Notes under the pieces: model-generated | What the model was told of the DNA's origin: nothing | What the model saw: the letters and a program-made list of their open reading frames with translations, nothing else | Databases searched by the model: none | Source of the DNA: an uncultured Ruminococcus sp. | GTDB taxonomy: Bacteria; Bacillota; Clostridia; Oscillospirales; Ruminococcaceae | DNA: 12,780 nucleotides | Assembly (NCBI GenBank): GCA_900556055.1 | Contig: USNJ01000047.1 | Span: 1 to 12,780, forward strand | Direction: 5' to 3' | In this document: in pieces, positions 1-5,909 of the stretch | Layout: each line of letters opens with the position of its first letter | Numbering within the stretch: the stretch's first letter is position 1 | Made by a program: the position numbers and the translations under genes

Positions 1-1
1 C

Positions 2-385
2 GTTCTGATGGCGCTGATCTGGGAGGCGGCGGCCATGGTCGTCATGGTCACGCTTGGGCCGGAGCTGCTGCGGCTGCTCATCGGTACAAGCAACGCCGAA
101 TTGCTGCGCTATGGCACGATGTCCCTGCGGGCGAGCGCGGCGCTGTTTCTGCCGCTGGCCTATCTGGTCACGATGCGGCAGGCGATGCAGGCGCTGGGGA
201 TGCACGTTGTGCCGGTGGTTTCCTCGTGCATTGAGCTGGTGATGAAGATTGCGGCGGCGTTTGCCGTTGTGCCGCGCTTTGGCTATGCGGGCGCGTGCTG
301 GGTGGAACCGGCGACATGGCTGGCTTGCTGCGTGTTTTTGATGATTCAATATATGGTCAAGCGGAAAGAGATTCTGCACTTATAG
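2..385 (+). CDS. MATE-family multidrug/metabolite efflux transporter, C-terminal fragment
   Basis: This is the last ~127 codons of a membrane transporter; the frame is open to the left edge, so the true start lies outside the window and the ATG at 8 is internal. The product is very hydrophobic, with about four membrane segments and a short basic tail ending KRKEILHL. The pattern 'LRxxxxFLPxxYLVTMRQAMQALG' followed by 'RFGYAGACWVEPATWL' resembles the C-terminal half of MATE (NorM/DinF-like) exporters, which expel drugs or metabolites in exchange for Na+ or H+. Base composition stands out: 40 of the first 60 bases are G or C, against 29 of 60 in a sample of smpB, and third codon positions are mostly G or C. 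A hairpin terminator follows directly. The MATE assignment is by pattern only; another multi-pass exporter family is possible. Confidence 0.7.
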   Translation, partial: VLMALIWEAAAMVVMVTLGPELLRLLIGTSNAELLRYGTMSLRASAALFLPLAYLVTMRQAMQALGMHVVPVVSSCIELVMKIAAAFAVVPRFGYAGACWVEPATWLACCVFLMIQYMVKRKEILHL

Positions 386-389
386 AACG

Positions 390-436
390 AAAAAATCCGA
401 ACCCATCCTCAATCGGGATGACGTTCGGATTTTTTT
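390..436 (+). terminator. Rho-independent terminator after the MATE gene, probably bidirectional
   Basis: The arms TCCGAAC (396-402) and GTTCGGA (423-429) enclose a second stem, CATCC (404-408) with GGATG (416-420). The outer stem is flanked by six A (390-395) and seven T (430-436). The T-run serves the + strand MATE transcript, whose stop is at 385. The A-run would equally give a U-tract to leftward transcripts. Confidence 0.9.
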
Positions 437-437
437 G

Positions 438-560
438 AGTTTGGGCTTTGGGTGAATGACGTCAGCGTGGCTGACGCTTACTGCTTTAACGCAGGAAAGC
501 AAAATGGGGGATGAATTCCCCTTTGCTTCCCCCTTTGGATGTAAAATTGTGCAAAACGGA
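438..560. other. Gene-free spacer with a long imperfect hairpin (494-530)
   Basis: No credible gene lies between the MATE terminator and the tmRNA terminator. Two dyads are visible. CGTCAG/CTGACG encloses a five-base loop near 460-480. A longer hairpin at 494-530 has arms GGAAAGC.AAA..GGGGGA and TTCCCC.TTTGC.TTCC around a TGAA loop, with small bulges. Neither is followed by a clean T-run on either strand, so these are not obvious terminators. Their function is unknown. Confidence 0.5.
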
Positions 561-564
561 CAAT

Positions 565-594
565 AAAAAAGTCTGAAAGCTATCACTTTCAGAC
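565..594 (-). terminator. Rho-independent terminator of the tmRNA gene
   Basis: A perfect 9-bp stem, GTCTGAAAG (571-579) with CTTTCAGAC (586-594), closes a six-base loop. On the minus strand it is followed by six T (565-570) and then ATTG. It starts five bases after the encoded CCA end of the tmRNA at 600, so it ends the smpB-ssrA transcript. Confidence 0.93.
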
Positions 595-599
595 AAAAA

Positions 600-957
600 T
601 GGTGGAGGTGAGGAGAATCGAACTCCTGTCCGAAAGCCGATCCATACGAACTTCTACGGGCGTATCCTGTCGATTGCATTCCCTCGCTCACCCGCCGACA
701 GGCAGGCTGACAAGCTCAGTAGTCTGCTGATACATCATAGGGAGCGCAGACGAATCCCCTGACGTTCACCGCTAATCGACGCCCGGATCAGTGACCGCGG
801 TACTTCACTGTCGGACGAGCAGCTTAAATTAAGCAGCTGCTAATTCAAAATTATCGTTGTCGTTTAAATTTATAAACGTTTGCCCCGTTTAAAGAGATGA
901 GGCGACCTCTGCCCGCTTATCGAACTTCACAACCCCCGTCGAAACCTTTACATCCCC
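600..957 (-). ncRNA. ssrA: Transfer-messenger RNA (tmRNA, SsrA)
   Basis: tmRNA acts with SmpB to release ribosomes stalled on broken mRNAs and to tag the unfinished protein for proteolysis. Read on the minus strand, the 5' end is GGGGATGTAAAGGTTTCGAC and the 3' end carries a tRNA-like T-arm (GGAGTTCGATTCTCC) followed by CACCTCC-A-CCA, so the CCA is encoded. The acceptor stem keeps the G3-U wobble recognised by alanyl-tRNA synthetase; position 5 appears as an A-C mismatch. The length of 358 nt is normal for a one-piece tmRNA. The tag reading frame lies at 829-861. smpB ends 11 bases upstream and no separate promoter is visible between them, so the RNA is probably cut from a joint transcript or started from a weak site inside smpB. 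The 3' end of this gene class is a frequent integration site for genomic islands, and the DNA beyond it here changes composition. Confidence 0.96.
829..861 (-). other. tmRNA tag-peptide reading frame, DNDNFELAAA
   Basis: Ten codons from GAC (859-861) to GCT (832-834) followed by TAA (829-831) encode DNDNFELAAA; the tRNA-borne alanine comes first, giving (A)DNDNFELAAA. The resume codon is set at GAC because the five preceding bases are TAAAC, which fits the U-A-x-x-C pattern seen just before the resume codon in other tmRNAs. A hydrophobic C-terminus ending in alanines is the usual ClpXP/ClpAP degradation signal. The exact resume codon is an inference; AAC one codon upstream is the main alternative. 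Confidence 0.8.
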
Positions 958-968
958 ATACGGAGAGC

Positions 969-1433
969 TTAACGGTTGCTGCTCTTAACTGCACGCTCGA
1001 TCTCACGCTTTGCATCTCTCGATGCCATATCCGCACGCTTATCGTGAAGCTTTTTACCCTTGCAGAGTCCGACCTGCACCTTTACTCTCGAGCCCTTGAA
1101 ATACATGGACACGGGGATAAGCGTCAGACCTTCCTGCTTCACCTTGCCGAACAGACGCATGATCTCGTTCTTGTGAACAAGGAGCTTTCTCGTTCTCATC
1201 GGATCTTTATTGAAGATATTTCCATGGTCATAGGGAGAAATATGCATCTGCTTAACGAACAGCTCGCCGTTCTCGATGGAACACCAGCTGTCCTTGAGAT
1301 TTACTCCGCCCTGGCGTATGGATTTTACCTCAGTTCCGACAAGCTCAATGCCTGCTTCGAGGCTTTCCAGAATGAAATATTCATGCCGCACCTGACGGTT
1401 TTCGGCGATAGTTTTGAAATTTTCCTTATCCAT
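969..1433 (-). CDS. smpB: SsrA-binding protein SmpB
   Basis: SmpB binds the tRNA-like end of tmRNA, carries it to stalled ribosomes and fills the decoding centre where a codon-anticodon pair is missing. The 154-residue product has the family's full length and signatures: N-A-E-N-R...Y-x-I near residues 10-21, [18 protein letters not shown] (33-50), [27 protein letters not shown] (65-91), the [10 protein letters not shown] strand (111-120), and GKKLHDKR (126-133) before a basic tail that folds in the mRNA channel. AAAGGAG sits about nine bases before the ATG. The gene lies directly upstream of ssrA on the same strand, which suits joint expression of the two partners, and is driven by the promoter at 1464-1492. 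Confidence 0.97.
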   Translation of the reverse strand: MDKENFKTIAENRQVRHEYFILESLEAGIELVGTEVKSIRQGGVNLKDSWCSIENGELFVKQMHISPYDHGNIFNKDPMRTRKLLVHKNEIMRLFGKVKQEGLTLIPVSMYFKGSRVKVQVGLCKGKKLHDKRADMASRDAKREIERAVKSSNR

Positions 1434-1463
1434 CCTACGGCACTCCTTTCATCTGAGTACTTC

Positions 1464-1492
1464 ATTATATCACAGCAAAATTCCTTTGTCAA
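1464..1492 (-). promoter_or_regulatory. Consensus sigma-A promoter for smpB-ssrA
   Basis: On the minus strand there is a perfect -35 TTGACA (1487-1492), a 17-base spacer and a perfect -10 TATAAT (1464-1469) preceded by TGA (extended -10). Transcription should start near 1457, leaving a leader of about 24 bases before smpB. It is the only strong promoter upstream of the tmRNA, so it probably drives both genes. Confidence 0.93.
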
Positions 1493-1509
1493 GTGTTTTT
1501 TGAAATTTT

Positions 1510-1636
1510 TGCGGCGTACCCCCATTTAAGGAATGTACCGTAAAGAATTTTTTTACGATACCGAGCCGCAGCCCTTGTTCATTTCGCTTGTTATCAAACG
1601 AAACGGCAAAGGTGGCTCTCTTCGGAGTACGCCGCA
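1510..1636 (-). ncRNA. Unexplained structured element, candidate three-stem RNA
   Basis: The gap between the ATC-hydrolase-like gene and the smpB promoter is closed by a long inverted repeat: TGCGGCGTAC (1510-1519) against GTACGCCGCA (1627-1636). As minus-strand RNA this extends to 13 bp with one G-U pair. Inside lie two side-by-side hairpins. One is a 9-bp stem (1552-1560 with 1536-1544). The other is a longer imperfect hairpin (1563-1618) with outer GAGCC/GGCTC and inner TTTCGTTTG/CAAGCGAAA around ATAA. Each of the three stems contains one pair that is G-U on the minus strand but A-C on the plus strand, which points to a minus-strand RNA. No U-run follows on that strand, so it is not a standard terminator. 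It could be a 3'-UTR structure of the galactosidase operon, a small RNA or a small inverted-repeat element; I do not recognise a known family. Confidence 0.5.
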
Positions 1637-1640
1637 TATT

Positions 1641-2234
1641 TCACTTTTTCTTTTTAAATGTATAATCGCAGCAGCTTCCGCCGCAGCCTATCTGCTGTGT
1701 ATAAATAAAATCCGCACCTGGCAGCTCACCGTAAAGTATATCATCGACATAACAGAACACTGCCGTCATTTCCGCAAGCTCGTATTTTCTGAATATCTGA
1801 TCGTAAATACACCTGTGAGTTATCATGGTGAATTCATCGGACGGCGCGTCGGGAAATTCGACCTCCCAGCCATGACCCAGCGTTTTTCCGAATTTTATCG
1901 GCATTGAAAATTTCAGGAACGGTATAAACAGCGGATTTGACGAAAGCTTCTGCATCTTTATTTTCTGCGGTGCGATATATTCATACATCGCATCACGGAC
2001 CTTTGCAATGCTCTCCTCACGGCTCATGCCCTCGTCCATATACACCTGAACGAATGCCAGCGATGTCAGCAGATTGCAGAGATGCGCATAATTCTTATCA
2101 TCTGCGTATTCTTTGTTCTGACCGACAAGATCGGCTATCCTCTCTTTAACGAGATACTTCGTTCTCTCGTCAGATCTTTCAAAAAGCACTGAAAACCTGC
2201 TCTTTGCGATCATTTTTTCGGAAACATACTTCAT
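1641..2234 (-). CDS. Putative L-2-amino-thiazoline-4-carboxylic acid hydrolase family protein
   Basis: The 197-residue soluble protein resembles the ATC hydrolase family (PF14196), named after an enzyme that opens 2-amino-thiazoline-4-carboxylate on the way to cysteine. The tell-tale part is the C-terminal third: a short basic/aromatic helix (RCIYDQIFRKY, 141-151), FCYVDDILYG (160-169) and a glycine/cysteine-rich end, IGCGGSCCDYTF (182-193), with cysteines at 142, 161, 184, 188 and 189. There is no signal peptide or membrane segment. The ATG lies six bases after the galactosidase stop, and GAGGG at the end of that gene is the likely ribosome binding site, so the two form one operon. Many members of this family lack a tested function, and a link to galactoside use is not established; the real substrate may be different. 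Confidence 0.65.
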   Translation of the reverse strand: MKYVSEKMIAKSRFSVLFERSDERTKYLVKERIADLVGQNKEYADDKNYAHLCNLLTSLAFVQVYMDEGMSREESIAKVRDAMYEYIAPQKIKMQKLSSNPLFIPFLKFSMPIKFGKTLGHGWEVEFPDAPSDEFTMITHRCIYDQIFRKYELAEMTAVFCYVDDILYGELPGADFIYTQQIGCGGSCCDYTFKKKK

Positions 2235-2240
2235 CTGTCA

Positions 2241-4424
2241 TCAAACCCTCGTAAGGTGAACGATCTTTCCTCTGAAATCTCCCCAGAATGTGAAATTCAT
2301 TCCGCAGTTCATGAGAGCCGCACCGCTGAGAACAACGCCTGTTTCCTCATTCTTATACATAGCATCGGGATCAAGGCCCTTCAGTCTGATGTTTCTGCTT
2401 CTGTAATTGGGGCGGGCAAGCACCTGGATAACAGTCAGCATAGCCTCGGATCTATCCTTGGAAACGAACATCCATGCGTCCCATGTGTTATCCTCGACAA
2501 CATTGCCTATCCTGAACTGATCGCCGTTTCTGATAAGCGGATTGAACTTGTTGAACATCTCGATCTGACCGGGAATAGCATCTCTGTCCTCCTGAGGTAT
2601 CCTTGTAACATCAAGCTCATAGCCGAATGTTCCGAACATAGCGACATATCCTCTTGTCTCGAACGGAGTAACTCTTCCTACCGTATGGTTCGGGCAGTCG
2701 GATACATGAGCGCCCATTGCAGAAGGCGGATAGCAGAGCGATGTTCCGAGCTGGATCTTGAGTCTTTCAACAGCATCTGTATCATCGGAAGTCCAGATCT
2801 GCGGAGAATAATAAAGCATAGCGGGATCAAATCTTGCTCCGCCGCCCGAGCAGTTTTCAAGCAGGATATGCGGATAATCTGTCGTCAGTCTGTTCTGGAG
2901 ATCGTAAACGCCAAGAACATATCTGTGCCACAGCTCACGCTGTCTGTCCTTGGGCAGAGTCATTGAGCCTACCTCTGTCAGCTGACGGTTCATGTCCCAC
3001 TTTATATACTCGATATTTGCGCTGTCGAGTATCTTTCTCATGAGTCCGTAGATATAATTCCTTACTTCCTCACGGGAATAATCGAGAACATACTGCGCAC
3101 GGCTCTGAGTGAGTTCACGTCCCTTTATCTGGATAGCCCAGTCGGGATGAGCCTTGTAAAGGTCGCTGTCGGGAGAGATCATTTCAGGCTCGAACCAGAT
3201 CCCGAACTTCATTCCGAGCTTGTTTACCTCATCAACGAGATATTTAAGACCGCCCTTGATCTTGTTTTCATTTACGAACCAGTCTCCGAGAGATGAGTTG
3301 TCGCTCTCACGGTGACCGAACCAGCCGTCGTCCATAACGAGCATTTCAATGCCGAGCTTTGACGCTTCCTTTGCGATGGATATGAGCTTGTCGGTATCGA
3401 AATTGAAATATGTTGCCTCCCAGTTGTTGATAAGCACGGGACGGCGCTTGTTCTTGTATTCACCTCTGATAAGGTGAGCTCTGTAAAGGTCATGGAATGT
3501 TCTGGACATCTTTCCGATACCCTCGGAGCTGTGTACCATAACGACCTCGGGAGCGGTGAATGTTTCGCCGCATTCGAGAAGCCATGCAAAATCGAAGTGG
3601 TTTATACCCATAACTGCACGTGTTTTCTTGTGCTGAGTTACCTCTGCCTGAGCAAAGAAGTTTCCGCTGTATACGAAGTTGAATCCGTAAGCTTCGCCTA
3701 TATCCTCATTTGCATAATGCGAAACGAGTGCGAAGAACGGGTTGCTCTGATGTGAGGATTCGCCCTTAACGCTGTCAACGGACTGCTTTCCGTGATGCAG
3801 CTTTGAGCGCTCGATAACTCTTTCTCTTGCCCATGAGCCGTTCAGTGTTATCATGTCATATCCGTCATCATCGAAATCAACGCACATCGAATGAACTCTT
3901 GTAAGCTTGAAGGGAGCACTGCCCTTGTTTGTGATGCGTACGGAACGTGTGATAACGTCAAGATCGTTGAATGCAGTATAAATAAGAACTGCTTCCATTC
4001 CGAGATGCTTGTCGAACATGGTTATTTCAAGAGTTTCAGCCTCGTTTTCCTCAGCAAATGTTGCAGGCATGCCTTCAAGCTTGGGCTTGCCCTTGTAGAT
4101 CTTATGCGAAGCATATCTCAGGTCGCAGACGGACATTCCGTCATTGTCCATCACCATAAGGCAGGGCTCACGGTAATCGCCTGTTCCGAAGCATGGATAT
4201 TCCATAGGCAGAACGTCCATGAATGATGCCTTTTCACGAAGATTTACCGATGGTGTGAGCGGATTTTCATCAAGCCTCAGCAGGTATGTAAGGTCATCAT
4301 CGGGCACGGTATTTCCATAATAAACATGAGCAAGATAGCCGTCATCAACAACAGCCATTGCATAGAGAGTATCTTTTGCATAAAGAGAAAACATTTTTGA
4401 TTTTTCATTAAACTTTATCGGCAT
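2241..4424 (-). CDS. Alpha-galactosidase, glycoside hydrolase family 36
   Basis: The enzyme removes terminal alpha-galactose from raffinose-family sugars or galactomannan fragments by a retaining mechanism. The 727-residue length fits the large bacterial GH36 type: an N-terminal beta-sandwich (about 20-300), a TIM barrel (about 325-630) and a C-terminal beta domain. Recognisable sites are NNWEATYFNF (around W335), MDDGWFG (DDGW at 365-368), KWDMNR with the nucleophile D477, and WTSDDTDAVERL with the acid/base D547; the 70-residue gap between the two catalytic Asp matches characterised AgaA-type enzymes. No signal peptide is present, so it acts on imported oligosaccharides in the cytoplasm. 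AGGAG lies seven bases before the ATG. It is the first gene after the promoter at 4466-4494 and is followed by the ATC-hydrolase-like gene. No sugar transporter or regulator gene lies next to it in this window. Confidence 0.95.
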   Translation of the reverse strand: MPIKFNEKSKMFSLYAKDTLYAMAVVDDGYLAHVYYGNTVPDDDLTYLLRLDENPLTPSVNLREKASFMDVLPMEYPCFGTGDYREPCLMVMDNDGMSVCDLRYASHKIYKGKPKLEGMPATFAEENEAETLEITMFDKHLGMEAVLIYTAFNDLDVITRSVRITNKGSAPFKLTRVHSMCVDFDDDGYDMITLNGSWARERVIERSKLHHGKQSVDSVKGESSHQSNPFFALVSHYANEDIGEAYGFNFVYSGNFFAQAEVTQHKKTRAVMGINHFDFAWLLECGETFTAPEVVMVHSSEGIGKMSRTFHDLYRAHLIRGEYKNKRRPVLINNWEATYFNFDTDKLISIAKEASKLGIEMLVMDDGWFGHRESDNSSLGDWFVNENKIKGGLKYLVDEVNKLGMKFGIWFEPEMISPDSDLYKAHPDWAIQIKGRELTQSRAQYVLDYSREEVRNYIYGLMRKILDSANIEYIKWDMNRQLTEVGSMTLPKDRQRELWHRYVLGVYDLQNRLTTDYPHILLENCSGGGARFDPAMLYYSPQIWTSDDTDAVERLKIQLGTSLCYPPSAMGAHVSDCPNHTVGRVTPFETRGYVAMFGTFGYELDVTRIPQEDRDAIPGQIEMFNKFNPLIRNGDQFRIGNVVEDNTWDAWMFVSKDRSEAMLTVIQVLARPNYRSRNIRLKGLDPDAMYKNEETGVVLSGAALMNCGMNFTFWGDFRGKIVHLTRV

Positions 4425-4465
4425 GGCAAAGCTCCTGTTCTCCGTTTTCGGAATAATTTTATTAT

Positions 4466-4494
4466 ATTATAACAGAATGCCGCTGATATTTCAA
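4466..4494 (-). promoter_or_regulatory. Promoter of the alpha-galactosidase operon
   Basis: On the minus strand TTGAAA (4489-4494), a 17-base spacer and TATAAT (4466-4471) form a strong sigma-A promoter; a second TATAAT copy overlaps at 4461-4466. The expected start is near 4458, about 34 bases before the ATG. Confidence 0.88.
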
Positions 4495-4500
4495 TAGCGG
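4480..4500. promoter_or_regulatory. Dyad over the galactosidase -35 element, possible operator
   Basis: CCGCT (4480-4484) and AGCGG (4496-4500) are exact inverted copies separated by 11 bases and straddle the -35 box. The position would let a repressor block RNA polymerase. The arms are only five bases and no regulator gene is adjacent, so this is tentative. Confidence 0.3.
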
Positions 4501-4603
4501 AAATGAACTTGTATATAAGGATCTGAACATTTTGCAGAATCCCCGAAAACACGTCCGCCCCAGATATGACTATGCCTGCGGACAATTCCCCGCTTTTGTT
4601 ATT
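4501..4603. other. Gene-free spacer between the galactosidase promoter and the pdaA-like terminator
   Basis: No open frame of note occurs here. One dyad is visible, GTCCGC (4553-4558) with GCGGAC (4578-4583), enclosing a smaller CAG/CTG pair. It lacks a T-run on either side, and I assign it no role. Confidence 0.4.
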
Positions 4604-4643
4604 TTATCAAAAGAAAATGCGGACCGTCAGTGAACGATCCGCA
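4604..4643 (-). terminator. Terminator of the polysaccharide deacetylase transcript
   Basis: On the minus strand TGCGGATCGT pairs with ACGGTCCGCA (4634-4643 with 4618-4627), a 10-bp stem with one G-U pair and a six-base loop, followed by TTTTCTTTTG. It lies about 100 bases after the deacetylase stop. The wobble pair would be A-C on the other strand, which supports the minus direction. Confidence 0.82.
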
Positions 4644-4672
4644 AAAATAAAGAAAAACAAGGAGTCCGGAAA

Positions 4673-4697
4673 CCGACTATCTGCATTAGCCGGTCGG
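4673..4697 (-). other. Second hairpin in the deacetylase 3' region
   Basis: CCGAC (4673-4677) and GTCGG (4693-4697) form a short stem with competing pairings to neighbouring TCCGG/CCGG runs. On the minus strand a T-rich stretch (4641-4660) follows about 13 bases later, so it may be a weak first terminator or a 3'-end protecting hairpin. The evidence is thin. Confidence 0.35.
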
Positions 4698-4745
4698 ATT
4701 TATCAATACATTTCAAAGCCCAGTGAAGCCTTAAAACGTTGATTG

Positions 4746-5723
4746 TCAAAGTGATGGAACAGTCAGCTCAAAGCCCTGCTCCCTGAAGCTGTCGATGACC
4801 TCGGGAAGTATCGTGCAGTTTGTTTCGGAAACGCTGTGCAGCAGGAATATACCGCCGCCGTGAGCCGCTCCCGATACTCTTTCAAACGCCTCAGCCGTGT
4901 CCGGCTGATTATTAACGTCCCAGTCGGCATATGCGAATGACCAGAAAATCGTTTTGTAGCCCAGTCTTTGAGCTATCGCCGCCGCTCTCTCGGAATATTC
5001 TCCGCAGGGCGGTCTGAAATATTTCATCTCATAGCCGTAGGTCTCCTTCACATAATCGTGAAGCGACATTATTTCATTTTCCGCATCAGCGATTGAGCCG
5101 GCGGAAAGCTCGGGTATGGAAGCGTGCTTCATGCCGTGATTTCCGAGGACGTGTCCCTCATCTATCATACGCTGCACAAGCTCGCTGTTTCGTTTTGCAT
5201 AATCACCTGTGAGGAAGAAAACAGCCTTGACGTTCTTCTCCTTCAATGTATCGAGGATAGGTGCGGTAAATCCGTTTTCGTATCCCTGATCGAAGGTCAG
5301 ATATATCTGCTTTGCAGCACCTTCCGACTCATCGAGCGAATAAGCGCCGTACTTGGAATAATCCGCATTGAACATCAGTCCGCCCAAAGGACGGTTAAGT
5401 TCATCGACCTCACGTCCCTGACCGAAGCCCTTCTTTGTGCCGTCAAGCGCACATATCTCATCATCGGTAAGCCTCGGCACATTTTCCGCCTCATTCGCTG
5501 CGGGGATATTATCCTCAGCTTCAAAGACAGCTTCCGATGCGTCTGCCTTAGTCCGGGTATCTTCCGTGACCTCACGGGATACATCAGTCTGCGGCGCAGC
5601 AGTGCTTTCATAAGGTTCGTCAGTTTTCTGCATCGTGACGGAAACGGTATCGGCAGAGGTTATAGCGGTGCAGCCGCACAGAAGTGCAGCGAATGCCGCC
5701 AGCAAAGCTCCGTATTTTTTCAT
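4746..5723 (-). CDS. PdaA-type polysaccharide (peptidoglycan) deacetylase, lipoprotein
   Basis: The carbohydrate esterase family 4 domain (about residues 138-322) closely follows the PdaA pattern: YLTFDQGYENG (D145) in place of the usual TFDDG, GNHGMKH with metal-binding H196 and H200, YFRPPCGEYS (R237), FWSFAYADWD, and IFLLHSVSETN (H296). PdaA removes the N-acetyl group of muramic acid in peptidoglycan, leading to the muramic delta-lactam of spore cortex. The start at 5723 is preferred because AAAGGAG sits ten bases before it, it opens a signal peptide with lipobox LLCGC (C18), and the longer frame's ATG at 5804 lies upstream of the predicted transcription start. Between the lipid anchor and the enzyme domain is an acidic, Thr/Ser-rich linker of about 100 residues, absent from the 263-residue Bacillus PdaA. 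No sporulation gene is adjacent, so a general wall-modifying role is equally possible. Confidence 0.87.
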   Translation of the reverse strand: MKKYGALLAAFAALLCGCTAITSADTVSVTMQKTDEPYESTAAPQTDVSREVTEDTRTKADASEAVFEAEDNIPAANEAENVPRLTDDEICALDGTKKGFGQGREVDELNRPLGGLMFNADYSKYGAYSLDESEGAAKQIYLTFDQGYENGFTAPILDTLKEKNVKAVFFLTGDYAKRNSELVQRMIDEGHVLGNHGMKHASIPELSAGSIADAENEIMSLHDYVKETYGYEMKYFRPPCGEYSERAAAIAQRLGYKTIFWSFAYADWDVNNQPDTAEAFERVSGAAHGGGIFLLHSVSETNCTILPEVIDSFREQGFELTVPSL

Positions 5724-5746
5724 TCCTGAAATGCTCCTTTGTGAAT

Positions 5747-5781
5747 TACGGGAACGCCCGTTAAAAACAGTGTTTCCCGTA
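5747..5781 (-). promoter_or_regulatory. Hairpin in the 5' leader of the deacetylase gene
   Basis: TACGGGAA (5747-5754) and TTCCCGTA (5774-5781) are perfect 8-base inverted copies within the roughly 74-base leader. The stem stops just before the AAAGGAG ribosome binding site. It has no T-run and may only stabilise the mRNA, or could regulate translation. Confidence 0.45.
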
Positions 5782-5804
5782 GCAGCTTTCCGTATCACAA
5801 GCAT

Positions 5805-5833
5805 ATTATAGCATTACAGGGACAAAAATCCAA
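5805..5833 (-). promoter_or_regulatory. Promoter of the polysaccharide deacetylase gene
   Basis: On the minus strand TTGGAT (5828-5833), 17 bases, then a perfect TATAAT (5805-5810). The start near 5797 excludes the in-frame ATG at 5802-5804 as the translation start. Confidence 0.78.
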
Positions 5834-5873
5834 GAACTTTTCGGTTACAATACGGTTTCAATTTGTAACACAT

Positions 5874-5902
5874 AAAAAGGGACACGCCGTGCGGCATATC
5901 CC
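5874..5902 (-). terminator. Terminator of ireB
   Basis: GGGATATGCC and GGCGTGTCCC (minus strand, 5893-5902 with 5879-5888) make a 10-bp stem with two G-U pairs and a GCAC loop, followed by TTTTT (5874-5878). It begins eight bases after the ireB stop. Confidence 0.9.
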
Positions 5903-5909
5903 CCATTTA

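Noticed and set aside
603..640. A tRNA gene suggested by the T-arm and CCA end
   Set aside because: The matching 5' end lies over 300 bases away with the tag frame between, so this is the tRNA-like end of tmRNA rather than a tRNA.
897..1529. Long + strand open frame across smpB and part of ssrA
   Set aside because: It is antisense to smpB and the 5' part of the tmRNA gene, both certain, and its translation has no family features.
2256..2966. 236-codon + strand open frame inside the alpha-galactosidase gene
   Set aside because: It is the opposite-strand shadow of a well-conserved GH36 gene, with no ribosome binding site and no protein-like motif.
5124..5729. 201-codon + strand open frame opposite the deacetylase
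   Set aside because: It is a shadow of the pdaA-like gene, whose catalytic motifs are intact on the minus strand.
5724..5804. 27-codon N-terminal extension of the deacetylase from the ATG at 5804
   Set aside because: The predicted transcript starts near 5797, downstream of that ATG, and the start at 5723 has both a ribosome binding site and a signal peptide.
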